In this document: positions 16,675 through 25,247 of the stretch, piece by piece
How the letters are laid out: every line of letters begins with the position of its first letter
Position numbering within the stretch: position 1 is the first letter of the stretch
Source: Amphiplicatus sp046296195
Lineage (GTDB): Bacteria; Pseudomonadota; Alphaproteobacteria; Caulobacterales; Parvularculaceae
Direction of reading: 5' to 3'
Assembly: GCA_046296195.1 (NCBI GenBank)
Contig: JBKBLR010000002.1
Span: 62,001-126,000, forward strand
Length of the DNA: 64,000 nucleotides
Made by a program: the position numbers and the translations under genes
The notes under the pieces: model-generated
Database searches by the model: none
Told to the model about the DNA's origin: nothing
Seen by the model: the letters and a program-made list of their open reading frames with translations, nothing else

Positions 16675-16694
16675 AACTGACCAGTCAGTCAGTT
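16675..16694. promoter_or_regulatory. TetR-type operator palindrome
   Basis: The stretch contains ACTGACCAGTCAGT (16676-16689), a perfect 6-bp inverted repeat around CA, and a second overlapping set of arms AACTGAC...GTCAGTT (16675-16681 and 16688-16694). Such nested TGAC/GTCA palindromes are the usual recognition form of TetR-family repressors. It lies 11 bases before the repressor start codon and must overlap the promoter or the transcription start. I see no convincing -35/-10 pair. Confidence 0.7.
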
Positions 16695-16838
16695 GCAAGT
16701 GGCGGTTTCTGGGTCCAATCTAAAAGCCAATTGGCGGGCGGCGCGCTGGCGCCGATGGCATTGGCCGTCGGCCAGCGCCTTGTTTGCGGGGAATGAGCGC
16801 GAAAAGTGGCCTGCCCCCAGTGAGGAGCGGACGCGGCG

Positions 16839-17387
16839 CTAGCCGCGCGGATGGAAGACCAAATAGGCAAGGCCGCCCGGCGTCGTCCGGGAGGAGCAGA
16901 GATCAAGCTGGATGGGCGCGCCGTCGCGCGACAGCAGCCGCCGGCCCGAGCCGGAGAGGGCGGGGCACATGACGAGGCGCAACTCGTCGAGCAATCCGGC
17001 GTTGATGAGGAACGAGACGAGGCTGATGCTTCCATGAACTCCGATGGATTGACCCGGGCTGTCTTTGAGCGCGTCGATATCACGTTGAACATCGGCATTG
17101 ATCAGAGTCGCCGGCCACCAGTCGAGGCGCGTCAGCGACTTTGAAACGACGAATTTCGGCGTCGCATTGATGAAGCTCGCAAAGGGTTCGATGTCGGCGC
17201 CGGGCCAGAAGGCGGACCATTCCTCATAGGTCTTGCGGCCGAGCAGGACGGCGTCCTGGCCGCCGATCGTCTCGTCGTTGATAGCATCGAGGTCTTGATA
17301 AAGCTCCGCGCGAAGAACCCGGTCCGGCGCCTCGACGACGCCGTCGACGGACATGAACAGATGCGCCACGAGCTTGCGAATCCTCAC
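16839..17387 (-). CDS. dihydrofolate reductase / RibD C-terminal domain family protein
   Basis: A 182-residue protein starting at GTG 17387, which overlaps the trpE stop (GTGA). It begins VRIRKLVAHLFMSVDGVVEAPD, has LLGRKTYEEWSAFWPG, then GVHGSISLVSFLINAGLLDELRL, the nucleotide-binding pattern of the RibD_C/DHFR-like family. Most members are uncharacterised NADPH reductases such as YwjB/YyaP. It is the last gene of the ppiD-trpE unit, in the place where many relatives carry tryptophan genes. A true folate role is not implied. Confidence 0.8.
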   Translation of the reverse strand: MRIRKLVAHLFMSVDGVVEAPDRVLRAELYQDLDAINDETIGGQDAVLLGRKTYEEWSAFWPGADIEPFASFINATPKFVVSKSLTRLDWWPATLINADVQRDIDALKDSPGQSIGVHGSISLVSFLINAGLLDELRLVMCPALSGSGRRLLSRDGAPIQLDLCSSRTTPGGLAYLVFHPRG

Positions 17388-18880
17388 CCCACCGCCGCCT
17401 TCGCCGCGGCGAAGAGGGCGCGCGCCTTGTTGACGCATTCCTGGTGCTCGGCTTCGGGGTCTGAATCGGCGACGACGCCAGCGCCGGCTTGCACATGCAT
17501 CACGCCGTCCATGACGAGCGCGGTCCGAAGCGCGATGCAGGTGTCGACGTCGCCATCCGCCGAGAAATAGCCGATCGCGCCGCCATAGGGCCCGCGCGCC
17601 TCGCGCTCGAGGCTGTCGATGATCTCCATCGCCCGGATCTTCGGCGCGCCCGTCACGGTGCCGGCGGGAAATCCCGCCGCGACGGCGTCGACAGGGTGGA
17701 GCCCGTCGCGCAGCTTGCCGGTCACGTTCGAGACGATGTGCATGACATGGCTGTAGCGCTCGATCGTGAAGGTCGCCGTCGGCTTCACGCTGCCGATCTT
17801 GGCCGAGCGTCCGACATCGTTGCGCCCGAGATCGAGCAGCATCAGGTGTTCGGCGCGCTCCTTCGGGTCGGCGAGGAGCTCGGCGGCGAGCGCTGCATCC
17901 TCCTCCGGCGTCGTGCCGCGCGGCCGCGTGCCGGCGATCGGGCGGATGGTGATCTCGCCCTTCCGCACACGGACGAGGATCTCCGGGCTCGAGCCGACGA
18001 GGGCGAACCTGTCGAAGTCGAGGAAGAAGAGGAACGGCGAAGGGTTCACGCGCCGGAGCGCGCGGTAAAGCTCGATCGGCGGACGCGGAAACGACGCCTG
18101 GAACCGCTGGCTCAGAACGACCTGGAAGATGTCGCCCGCCGCGATGTGCTCCTTGGCGCGCGCCACCATGTCGAGGAAGACAGGCTTCGGCGTGTTCGAC
18201 GTCGGCGCGGCGACGCTGTCGGCGTCGACCGCCTCGGCCGCGGCGCGCGGAAGGCTGAGCGGCGCGGCGAGATCGCCGACCGCGTCGGCGATGCGCTCGG
18301 CCGCGCGATCATAGGCGGCGCGCGCCGAGACGCCTTCCTCGGGCCTCACGCTCGCGACAAGCACGATCTCCTGCTTCAGGTTGTCGAAGATCGCGATCAG
18401 CGTCGGGCGAAGGAAGATAGCGTCGGGAATGGCGAAGGCGGCGCGCGGGCGCGCGGGCAGGCGCTCCATCTGCCGCGCCATGTCATAGGAAAAATAGCCG
18501 AAGACGCCGGCGGCCATCGGCGGGGCGTCCATGGGCAGCGCGATGCGCGAGGCGTCGATGAAGGCCTTAAGGCTTTCGAGCGGCTTTGACTTTTCGAGCG
18601 TGAAGCCCTCGGCGTCGGCGGCCGCGCGGAGGTTCAGTTCGGCATGACCGCCGAAGGCGCGCCAGATCGCGTCGGGCTTCATGCCGATGATCGAATAGCG
18701 GCCGAGCTGTTCGCCGCCCTCGACCGATTCGAGCAGGAAGGCGTTGCGGCGCCGCCCCGCGAGCTTGAGGTACGCCGACACCGGCGTTTCGAGATCGCTG
18801 ACGATCCGCCGCATCAGCACGGCGGGCGCGCCCTTATCATAGCGGCGCCGGAATTCGTCGAAATCCGGCGTCAGGCTCAT
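17384..18880 (-). CDS. trpE: anthranilate synthase component I
   Basis: A 498-residue chorismate-utilising enzyme. The N-terminal domain has AFLLESVEGGEQLGRYSIIG, with LLES as the tryptophan feedback-binding motif. The C-terminal domain carries GDIFQVVLSQRF, IAGTRPRG, DLGRNDVGR and PAGTVTGAPKIRAMEIID. Length is standard for TrpE, and the C-terminal glutamine amidotransferase is absent. It makes anthranilate from chorismate with TrpG, which is not in this window. Its ATG overlaps the ppiD stop and its stop overlaps the following reductase, so the three genes are probably co-translated. No leader-peptide attenuator is seen. Confidence 0.93.
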   Translation of the reverse strand: MSLTPDFDEFRRRYDKGAPAVLMRRIVSDLETPVSAYLKLAGRRRNAFLLESVEGGEQLGRYSIIGMKPDAIWRAFGGHAELNLRAAADAEGFTLEKSKPLESLKAFIDASRIALPMDAPPMAAGVFGYFSYDMARQMERLPARPRAAFAIPDAIFLRPTLIAIFDNLKQEIVLVASVRPEEGVSARAAYDRAAERIADAVGDLAAPLSLPRAAAEAVDADSVAAPTSNTPKPVFLDMVARAKEHIAAGDIFQVVLSQRFQASFPRPPIELYRALRRVNPSPFLFFLDFDRFALVGSSPEILVRVRKGEITIRPIAGTRPRGTTPEEDAALAAELLADPKERAEHLMLLDLGRNDVGRSAKIGSVKPTATFTIERYSHVMHIVSNVTGKLRDGLHPVDAVAAGFPAGTVTGAPKIRAMEIIDSLEREARGPYGGAIGYFSADGDVDTCIALRTALVMDGVMHVQAGAGVVADSDPEAEHQECVNKARALFAAAKAAVG

Positions 18881-20766
18881 TGCGCGTCGCCGAACTGCCT
18901 GTCGATCTGCGTTTGGTTGATCTTCACCCTGGCGTCCTCGCGGATCGTCTTGGCGTAGGCGTCGATGAGCTCCTGATCGATCTGCTGGCCGATGAAGCGC
19001 GCGAAGCCCGAAATCTGGGCGGGCGCGATCGGCGCTGCGGCGAAGCCGATGTCATTGACGACCACGACGACCTGCGCGCCGTCGCGCGTGCGGCCCGTCA
19101 CGGCCTTGCCCTTCGCCGCCGCGAACACCTGGTCGAGGAGGTCCTGCGAAAAGGTGTCATTGACGCTGCGCCGCGACAGGCTCGCGGGCAGCGGTTCGCG
19201 GTCCAAAGGGGCGACGGCGGCGGCGAGCGTTTCGCCCCTGGCGAGCACTTCGTTGATCTTCGTGGCGACGGCGCTGATGCGCGCGTCGCGGTCGGCGGCG
19301 CGCCAGCGCGCCTCGACTTCCGCCGCGATCGTCTCAAGGGGGATGGGCTCAGGCGGGATCACCTCCGTCACCGACACGAAATAATAGCCCGACTTGTCCT
19401 TGAGCTCGGTCGCCTGGGACTCCTCGCCTTCCTCAAGCTTGAACGCGGCTTCGAGCACCTCGGCCGGCAGGTCGTTCACGATGCCGCCACCTTTGTTGAA
19501 GCTGAAGGAGTCGACCGGGCCGTAGGACTTAGCCGCGACCCCGTGCTTCTTCGCCGCATCGGCGATCGGGGCGCCGGTGTCGCGCTCATTCTCGATCTCC
19601 TCGATCTTGTCGAAGAGCCGCTTTTTCGTTCCCTGGTCGAGGAAGTTCTCTTCGATCTCGGCGCGCACCTCGTCGAAGGATTTCGTCTCGGCGGGCGTCA
19701 CGCCCGCGACCTGCAGGACGTTGAAGCCGAAAACGCCTTTCACCGGGCCGACGACGGCGCCCGCTCCGGCGTCCGCGGCGAAGACGGCGTTCGCGACGGC
19801 GGGATCGACGATATCGGTCTTGAGGACGTTCGTGCGCGTCACCTGGGCGAGGGTCTGCCCGTTGTCCCTGGCGACGGCTTCAAAGGGCTTTCCTTCCTTC
19901 AACGCCTTGGTCGCCGCGTCGGCGGCTTCCTGGCTTTCAACCGTGATCTGGTAGAAGGTCCGCCGTTCGGGCGTCTGATATTTAGCCTTGTTGGCGTTGT
20001 AGATCTCGAGCAGCTTCTCGTCGGTCGCCTCGGCGCGGTCGACATAGTCGGCGCTGTTCAGAACGACCGCGGTGAAGGTGCGGTATTCGGGCGCCATGAA
20101 CTGCGACTTGTTCTTTTCGTAATACTCTTTCACCAGCTCCGGCGTCGCTGCGGGCGCGGGGCCGGCGAGATCCTCGCTGATCGTCAGGTAGCTCACCTCG
20201 CGGGTTTCAACCTCGCGCGCGACGAGGCCGTCGACCATCGCAGATGAGGCAGGGCCGCCGCGCGCCAAGCCGCCCAGAAGCTGCGCGCGCAGCATCTCCA
20301 TGCGGATGCGCTCCTCGAAATCGCGAATCGAGAAGCCGTATTCGCGCAGTATGAAGTCGAGCGTCTCGTTGTCGAACTTGCCGCTGTTGGGGTTCTTGAA
20401 CTGATCGCTCGTCTGCAGGAACTTGCTCACCATCGGCCGCGTCACGATGAGGCCCATCTTGAGCGCCTCCTGGTCGAGCGCGGACTGCGTCGCCAGCGAT
20501 TCGACGATCTGGTTCTGCGCGCCTTCGGCGATCGCCTGCTCGCGGGTGTACTGGCCGTCCGACTGGTTGCGGCGATTGGTGACGTAGCGGTCGAACTCGC
20601 GGCTGATCTCGAGCGCGGAAAAGCCCTTCGAGCCGACGCTGAGGGCGTAATTGCTCGTCATCTGGCGCATTTCGGGCACGCCCCAAGCGATGAACGAGAC
20701 GATCAGCGGCAGGACGAAGATGATGACGACGACGCTTTTCAGCCCCGCGCGGATTTGCTTCAGCAT
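18877..20766 (-). CDS. ppiD: PpiD-type peptidylprolyl isomerase / periplasmic chaperone
   Basis: I set the start at ATG 20766, giving 629 residues; an extra 40 in-frame codons upstream look non-coding. One membrane anchor lies near residues 10-32 (LKSVVVIIFVLPLIVSFIAWGV). A SurA-like chaperone region follows, then a parvulin domain at about residues 255-360 that is diverged (FYQITVESQEAADAATKAL...). The layout matches PpiD, anchored at the SecYEG exit to help newly exported proteins. The ppiD-trpE order recurs in alphaproteobacteria. It diverges from tpiA across 155 bp that should hold both promoters. Confidence 0.88.
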   Translation of the reverse strand: MLKQIRAGLKSVVVIIFVLPLIVSFIAWGVPEMRQMTSNYALSVGSKGFSALEISREFDRYVTNRRNQSDGQYTREQAIAEGAQNQIVESLATQSALDQEALKMGLIVTRPMVSKFLQTSDQFKNPNSGKFDNETLDFILREYGFSIRDFEERIRMEMLRAQLLGGLARGGPASSAMVDGLVAREVETREVSYLTISEDLAGPAPAATPELVKEYYEKNKSQFMAPEYRTFTAVVLNSADYVDRAEATDEKLLEIYNANKAKYQTPERRTFYQITVESQEAADAATKALKEGKPFEAVARDNGQTLAQVTRTNVLKTDIVDPAVANAVFAADAGAGAVVGPVKGVFGFNVLQVAGVTPAETKSFDEVRAEIEENFLDQGTKKRLFDKIEEIENERDTGAPIADAAKKHGVAAKSYGPVDSFSFNKGGGIVNDLPAEVLEAAFKLEEGEESQATELKDKSGYYFVSVTEVIPPEPIPLETIAAEVEARWRAADRDARISAVATKINEVLARGETLAAAVAPLDREPLPASLSRRSVNDTFSQDLLDQVFAAAKGKAVTGRTRDGAQVVVVVNDIGFAAAPIAPAQISGFARFIGQQIDQELIDAYAKTIREDARVKINQTQIDRQFGDAQ

Positions 20767-20921
20767 GGTCAGGACCCGGCAGTTTGGCCCCGCTGCGGGC
20801 AGGCAAGGGGGCGGGAAAGAACGCGGCCCTTGTAGGCGCCGCCGGGGCCCGGAACAAGCAGGCGTTCTGGACAAGACGGGGGGCATCCCTTACCCCGCGC
20901 CCAGACTGCGCGGGAGAGCCT

Positions 20922-21641
20922 ATGAAGCCGCTGATCGCGGGGAACTGGAAGATGAACGGCGTTTCATCCTCGGTGCTCGAGGTCGAAAAGCTCATCGGGC
21001 ATTTCTCGGGCGCCATTCCGGCAGGCCTTGAGGTCGTCATCTGCCCGCCGGCGACTCTCGTCGGGCTTTTCGCGGCGGAGTTCAGCGACGAGGGAATCGC
21101 GATCGGCGGTCAGGACTGCCATCCGCTCGCCGCCGGGCCCCACACCGGCGACATCAGCGCCGAAATGCTCGCTGACGCCGGCGCCGCCTATGTGATCGTC
21201 GGGCACTCCGAGCGTCGCGCCGATCATGGCGAGACGAACGCGCTGGTTCAGGCGAAGGCGAAGGCCGCGCGCCGCGCCGGCCTCATTCCCATCATCTGCG
21301 TCGGCGAAACGGAAGCCGAGCGGCGCGCGGGCCGCGAGCAGGACATTGTCGGCATGCAACTCGCCGAATCGATCCCCGAGGGCGAGGCCGAGATCGTCAT
21401 CGCCTATGAGCCGGTGTGGGCGATCGGCACCGGGCGGACGCCGAGGCTGGACGAGATCGTCGCCATGCACCTCTTCATCCGGCACAAGGCCGGGGAGGGG
21501 GTCCGCATTCTCTATGGCGGTTCGGTGAAGCCGCAGAACGCGCGGGAAATCCTCTCCCTGCCGAATGTCGACGGCGCGCTCGTCGGCGGGGCGAGCCTCA
21601 AGGCGGACGATTTCGCCGCCATCATCCGCGCGGCGGAATGA
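20922..21641 (+). CDS. tpiA: triosephosphate isomerase
   Basis: A 239-residue enzyme starting at ATG 20922, with GGGAGAG upstream. The start is fixed by MKPLIAGNWKMNG. Catalytic residues are all visible: K10, H95 (VIVGHSERR) and E163 (AYEPVWAIGTG). The phosphate loop LYGGSVKPQNA is present near the end. Length is normal. The enzyme interconverts dihydroxyacetone phosphate and glyceraldehyde 3-phosphate. It starts a plus-strand run leading to secG and pyrG, as in many alphaproteobacteria, but here two extra genes come between. Its stop overlaps the next start (ATGA). Confidence 0.96.
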   Translation: MKPLIAGNWKMNGVSSSVLEVEKLIGHFSGAIPAGLEVVICPPATLVGLFAAEFSDEGIAIGGQDCHPLAAGPHTGDISAEMLADAGAAYVIVGHSERRADHGETNALVQAKAKAARRAGLIPIICVGETEAERRAGREQDIVGMQLAESIPEGEAEIVIAYEPVWAIGTGRTPRLDEIVAMHLFIRHKAGEGVRILYGGSVKPQNAREILSLPNVDGALVGGASLKADDFAAIIRAAE

Positions 21642-22624
21642 GTCGTATCACTCGCATGGCGCCCGTCTACGCTATCGCCCTCGTTCTCGGCATGCTCCTG
21701 ATCGGCGGCTGCGCGAGCTGGCGCGCGGAAAAGAACGCGCCGCCGATCGGCGCCTTCATCGAGGTCGACGGCGAGAGGATCCATGTCCTCGACATCGGGC
21801 CGAAGGAGAGCGCGCTGCCGCCCGTCGTCCTCATTCACGGCGCGAGCGTCAATCTGCGCGACATGAAGCTGGCGCTCGGCGACGAGCTTGCGAAAACGCG
21901 GCGCGTCCTACTCATCGACCGGCCGGGCAGGGGCTATTCTTCCCGGCCTCATGACGGCTGGAAGCTCGACCGCCAGGCCGAGCTCATTCACGGCGCCGTC
22001 GAAGCGCTTGGCGTCCAACGGCCGATCGTCCTTGGACAGAGTTTCGGCGGCGCCGTCGCTCTCAGCTACGCTCTTCATTACCAGGACGAGATGTCGGGGC
22101 TCGTTCTCCTCGCCCCCGTCAGCCATGAATGGCCGGGCGGGGTCGCCTGGTACAACAGGCTGTCGGGTTGGCCGGTCGCCGGCGTCCTTTTCCGGCGGCT
22201 CGTCATTCCGGTTTACGCGCCGCTCGCCGCGAAGGGGAGCGTGCTCAAATCCTTCGCGCCCGACGCCGCGCCCGAGGGCTATTACGAGAATGCGGGTGTT
22301 TCGCTCCTTTTCCGCGCCAAGGACTTTCGCAGCAACGCTGAAGATCTTCGCAAGCTGAAGCCGCAGATCGTCGCCATGAGCGGGCGTTATGGCGAAATCC
22401 GGATTCCGGCGGCGGTGCTGACCGGCGACAGGGATCCGACCGTCAGCCCCAAAATCCATTCAGCCGCGCTCGCGCGCGAAATCCCGGGCGTTTACGCCGA
22501 GGTGCTCGAGGGCGCCGGTCACGCGCTCCACCATTCCCGCACCGCCCGGATTCTCGCGGCGGTTGAGCGCATTTCCGGCGCCGCCGCGGCGGAATCAGGC
22601 CGAAGCGCCGTTTCTGCGCGGTAA
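21638..22624 (+). CDS. alpha/beta hydrolase, predicted lipoprotein
   Basis: A 328-residue protein overlapping the tpiA stop by four bases. The N-terminus has a hydrophobic stretch ending in LLIGGC, so Cys25 is probably lipidated. The hydrolase core shows VLIHGASVN (oxyanion region), nucleophile Ser135 in GQSFGGA, an acid residue in LTGDRDPTV, and the catalytic His in EGAGHALHH. Substrate is unknown. It lies between tpiA and secG, which are usually neighbours in related genomes. Confidence 0.82.
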   Translation: MSRITRMAPVYAIALVLGMLLIGGCASWRAEKNAPPIGAFIEVDGERIHVLDIGPKESALPPVVLIHGASVNLRDMKLALGDELAKTRRVLLIDRPGRGYSSRPHDGWKLDRQAELIHGAVEALGVQRPIVLGQSFGGAVALSYALHYQDEMSGLVLLAPVSHEWPGGVAWYNRLSGWPVAGVLFRRLVIPVYAPLAAKGSVLKSFAPDAAPEGYYENAGVSLLFRAKDFRSNAEDLRKLKPQIVAMSGRYGEIRIPAAVLTGDRDPTVSPKIHSAALAREIPGVYAEVLEGAGHALHHSRTARILAAVERISGAAAAESGRSAVSAR

Positions 22625-22690
22625 GCCGCAGGTGACGCGGGGCGTCCACGCCGCTATCAACCGTCAGGGCTTTCATCAGAGGGGCATGAA

Positions 22691-24532
22691 ATGCGTTTTG
22701 TGGGTCGGATTCTGGGCGGGCTGTTGCTGCTCGTCGTGCTTGCGCTCGCCGGCGCGTCGGTGTGGTTCTGGTTCTATCCGGTCACCGTCACCAATTACGT
22801 CAACAAGTTTACGGCTGAATTCGCCTTCGAGACGCCGGAGCTCCTCACCGGGCTCGGGGTCATCGACAACACGCCGCTCGATTTTCACAGCGGCAAGCTC
22901 GCCGACTACACGAAAGCCCAGGAAGAAAAGCAGCTCGCGCGCCTCAGGAAGAACCGCGAGGGCCTCAACCGCTTCAACCCGGAAAAGCTAAAGAGCCAGG
23001 AGAGGCTGTCGTGGGAAATCGCGACCTGGTTCCTCGACGACATCATCGCGCAGGCCGAGTTCGATCACAGCGGCTATCGCGTGAACCAGATTTCCGGGCC
23101 GATGGTGGACCTGCCGCAGTTCCTCACCGACACCCACGTCATCAAGAACGAAAAGAGCGTCAAGCGCTACATATCGCGCCTCAATGAATTCGGCCGCGTC
23201 ATCGGCGAGGTGAAGGCGCGGGTCGAGGAGGATCGCGCCGCGGGCGTGACGCCGCCCGACTTCGTCATCGAGAAGTCGCTCGTCGGCATGCGCGCCTTCA
23301 TCGAGGGCGGCGCGGAGAAGAACCCGCTCGTCACGACGCTTCCCGCAAAGCTCGACAAGATCGAAGGCCTGTCGGCGGAGCGGAAGGCGGCGTTGACGGC
23401 CGAAGCGACCAAAGCGGTCGCCGAAAAGGTCATTCCCGGCTATGAGGCGATGATCGCCCTGTTTGAGGACATGGCGAAGACAGCGACGCATGACGCCGGC
23501 ATCTGGCGCATTCCCGACGGCGACAGGATCTACGCCGCCGCGCTGCGGAACAATACGACGACCGACATGACGGCCGACGAGATCCACGAGATCGGCCTCG
23601 CGGAGGTCGGGCGCATCGAGCGCGACATGACGGCGATCCTCGACGCGCAAGGCGTTCCCTCCGTCGACGAGTCCGGCGCGCCGATCCCCTTCGCCAACCG
23701 CATCGCGCTCGTCTCGCAGCGCCCGGGCGAGATCTTCCCGAACGATGATGACGGCCGCAAGGCGATGATCGACTATCTGACGCAGCTCAATGTCGACGTG
23801 ATGAAGCTCGCCCCGAAATACTTCATCACCATCCCCCCGCAGCCGGTCGAAGTCGTGCGCGTGCCGGAATATTCGCAGGATTCAGCGCCCGGCGGCTATT
23901 ACAATCCGCCCGCGCTCGACGGGTCGCGTCCGGGGCGCTTCTACATCAACCTCAAGGACACCGCCGACAATCCGCGCTGGACCTTGCCGACGCTCCTCTA
24001 TCACGAGGCTGCGCCCGGCCATCATTTCCAGCTTTCCGCCTCGCAGCTCATCAAGGGCGTGCCGCTCCTCCGGAAAATTTCTCCGTTCACGGCCTATTCC
24101 GAAGGCTGGGCGCTCTATGCGGAAAAGGTCGCGGCGGAGGACATGGACCTCTATGCGAACGACCCGTTCGGCGATCTCGGGCGCCTGCAGGCGGAAATCT
24201 TCCGCGCCGTGCGCCTCGTCGTCGACACCGGCATGCACGCCAAGAAATGGTCGCGCGAACAGGCGATCGAGTACATGGTCGCCAAGACCGGCCAAACCGA
24301 GGCCGAGGTGACGCGCGAGATCGAGCGCTATGTGGTGTGGCCAGGCCAGGCGACCGCCTACAAGACCGGCCAGCTTGCGATCATCCGCCTCCGCCAGAAG
24401 GCCGAAGCCGAGCTCGGGGAGAAGTTCGACCTCAGGAAGTTCCACGAGGTCATCCTCGGCAACGGGGCGATGCCGCTCGGCATCCTCGAGGAGACGGTCG
24501 ATCAATGGATCGCCAGTGAAAAGGCGGCCTGA
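22691..24532 (+). CDS. DUF885 family protein, probable zinc metallopeptidase, membrane-anchored
   Basis: A 613-residue protein with an N-terminal membrane segment (about residues 6-28). The long helical domain carries an HEAAPGHH motif at 438-445 followed by AYSEGWALYAEK, the thermolysin-like zinc-site pattern of DUF885. Some family members are dipeptidases or peptidases; most are uncharacterised. AGAGGGG sits just before the ATG. Because of the anchor, I expect the catalytic part in the periplasm. It is probably transcribed with tpiA. Confidence 0.83.
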   Translation: MRFVGRILGGLLLLVVLALAGASVWFWFYPVTVTNYVNKFTAEFAFETPELLTGLGVIDNTPLDFHSGKLADYTKAQEEKQLARLRKNREGLNRFNPEKLKSQERLSWEIATWFLDDIIAQAEFDHSGYRVNQISGPMVDLPQFLTDTHVIKNEKSVKRYISRLNEFGRVIGEVKARVEEDRAAGVTPPDFVIEKSLVGMRAFIEGGAEKNPLVTTLPAKLDKIEGLSAERKAALTAEATKAVAEKVIPGYEAMIALFEDMAKTATHDAGIWRIPDGDRIYAAALRNNTTTDMTADEIHEIGLAEVGRIERDMTAILDAQGVPSVDESGAPIPFANRIALVSQRPGEIFPNDDDGRKAMIDYLTQLNVDVMKLAPKYFITIPPQPVEVVRVPEYSQDSAPGGYYNPPALDGSRPGRFYINLKDTADNPRWTLPTLLYHEAAPGHHFQLSASQLIKGVPLLRKISPFTAYSEGWALYAEKVAAEDMDLYANDPFGDLGRLQAEIFRAVRLVVDTGMHAKKWSREQAIEYMVAKTGQTEAEVTREIERYVVWPGQATAYKTGQLAIIRLRQKAEAELGEKFDLRKFHEVILGNGAMPLGILEETVDQWIASEKAA

Positions 24533-24645
24533 CGGGCCGGGCGGCGCTGTGATTTGACCCGTCCGGCGGCGGGGAGTAGACAGCGCCCCTTCCAATTTCC
24601 GGGCGGGCCGCCATTTCGGCGGCGCGCCCTTACCGGACAGGCTTC

Positions 24646-25119
24646 ATGCACGCGGTTCTCCTCACCGTTCACGGACTGATCGTCCTTGCGCTCATTGTCA
24701 TCGTCCTCCTCCAGCGTTCCGAAGGCGGCGCGCTCGGCATGGGCGGCGGCGGGGGCGGCTTCATGACGAGCCGCGGGGCGGCGAACGTCCTCACCCGCAC
24801 CACCTCGGTGCTGGCGGCGCTTTTTTTCGCCACCTCGATCGCCCTCGCGCTGACGGCGAAATCCGGCGAACGCGACACCGACATCGTCGAGGAACTGACC
24901 GGCGAGCGCGTCGTCGATCCGACGAAACCCCTGACGACCGATGATCTCCTCAACACCCTCGGCTCGGGCGCCGCGCCCTCGACGCCGGCGCCGGCGGCTG
25001 CGCCGGCGCTCGAAGCGACGCCGATCGTCCCTGATTCGGCGCCGGCGACCGAAACGCCTGCCGCCGGTGCGCCGGACGCCAGCGCGGACGAACCCGAGAC
25101 ACCGTCTCAGCCGAACTGA
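24646..25119 (+). CDS. secG: preprotein translocase subunit SecG
   Basis: A 157-residue protein with two membrane segments: residues 2-22 (VLLTVHGLIVLALIVIVLLQ, quoted as a segment) and about 52-72. The conserved QRSEGGALGMGGG loop between them is diagnostic. The first 75 residues are normal SecG. The remaining 80 form an Ala/Pro/Glu-rich, probably disordered tail (repeated APA and TP), as is common in alphaproteobacterial SecG. It sits directly before pyrG, the usual order. SecG assists SecYE during protein export. Confidence 0.93.
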   Translation: MHAVLLTVHGLIVLALIVIVLLQRSEGGALGMGGGGGGFMTSRGAANVLTRTTSVLAALFFATSIALALTAKSGERDTDIVEELTGERVVDPTKPLTTDDLLNTLGSGAAPSTPAPAAAPALEATPIVPDSAPATETPAAGAPDASADEPETPSQPN

Positions 25120-25247
25120 TGAACCCTTTGATCCGGCGAGGAAAATCCTTCGCTGGCTGATGTGACGCCGAGGCGCGGTTTGATGACCTGGCGGTCCGCT
25201 TCCTTTTTCTTTTGCCCTTCGCGCCGCGCGCGGTAAGACGGACTTCC

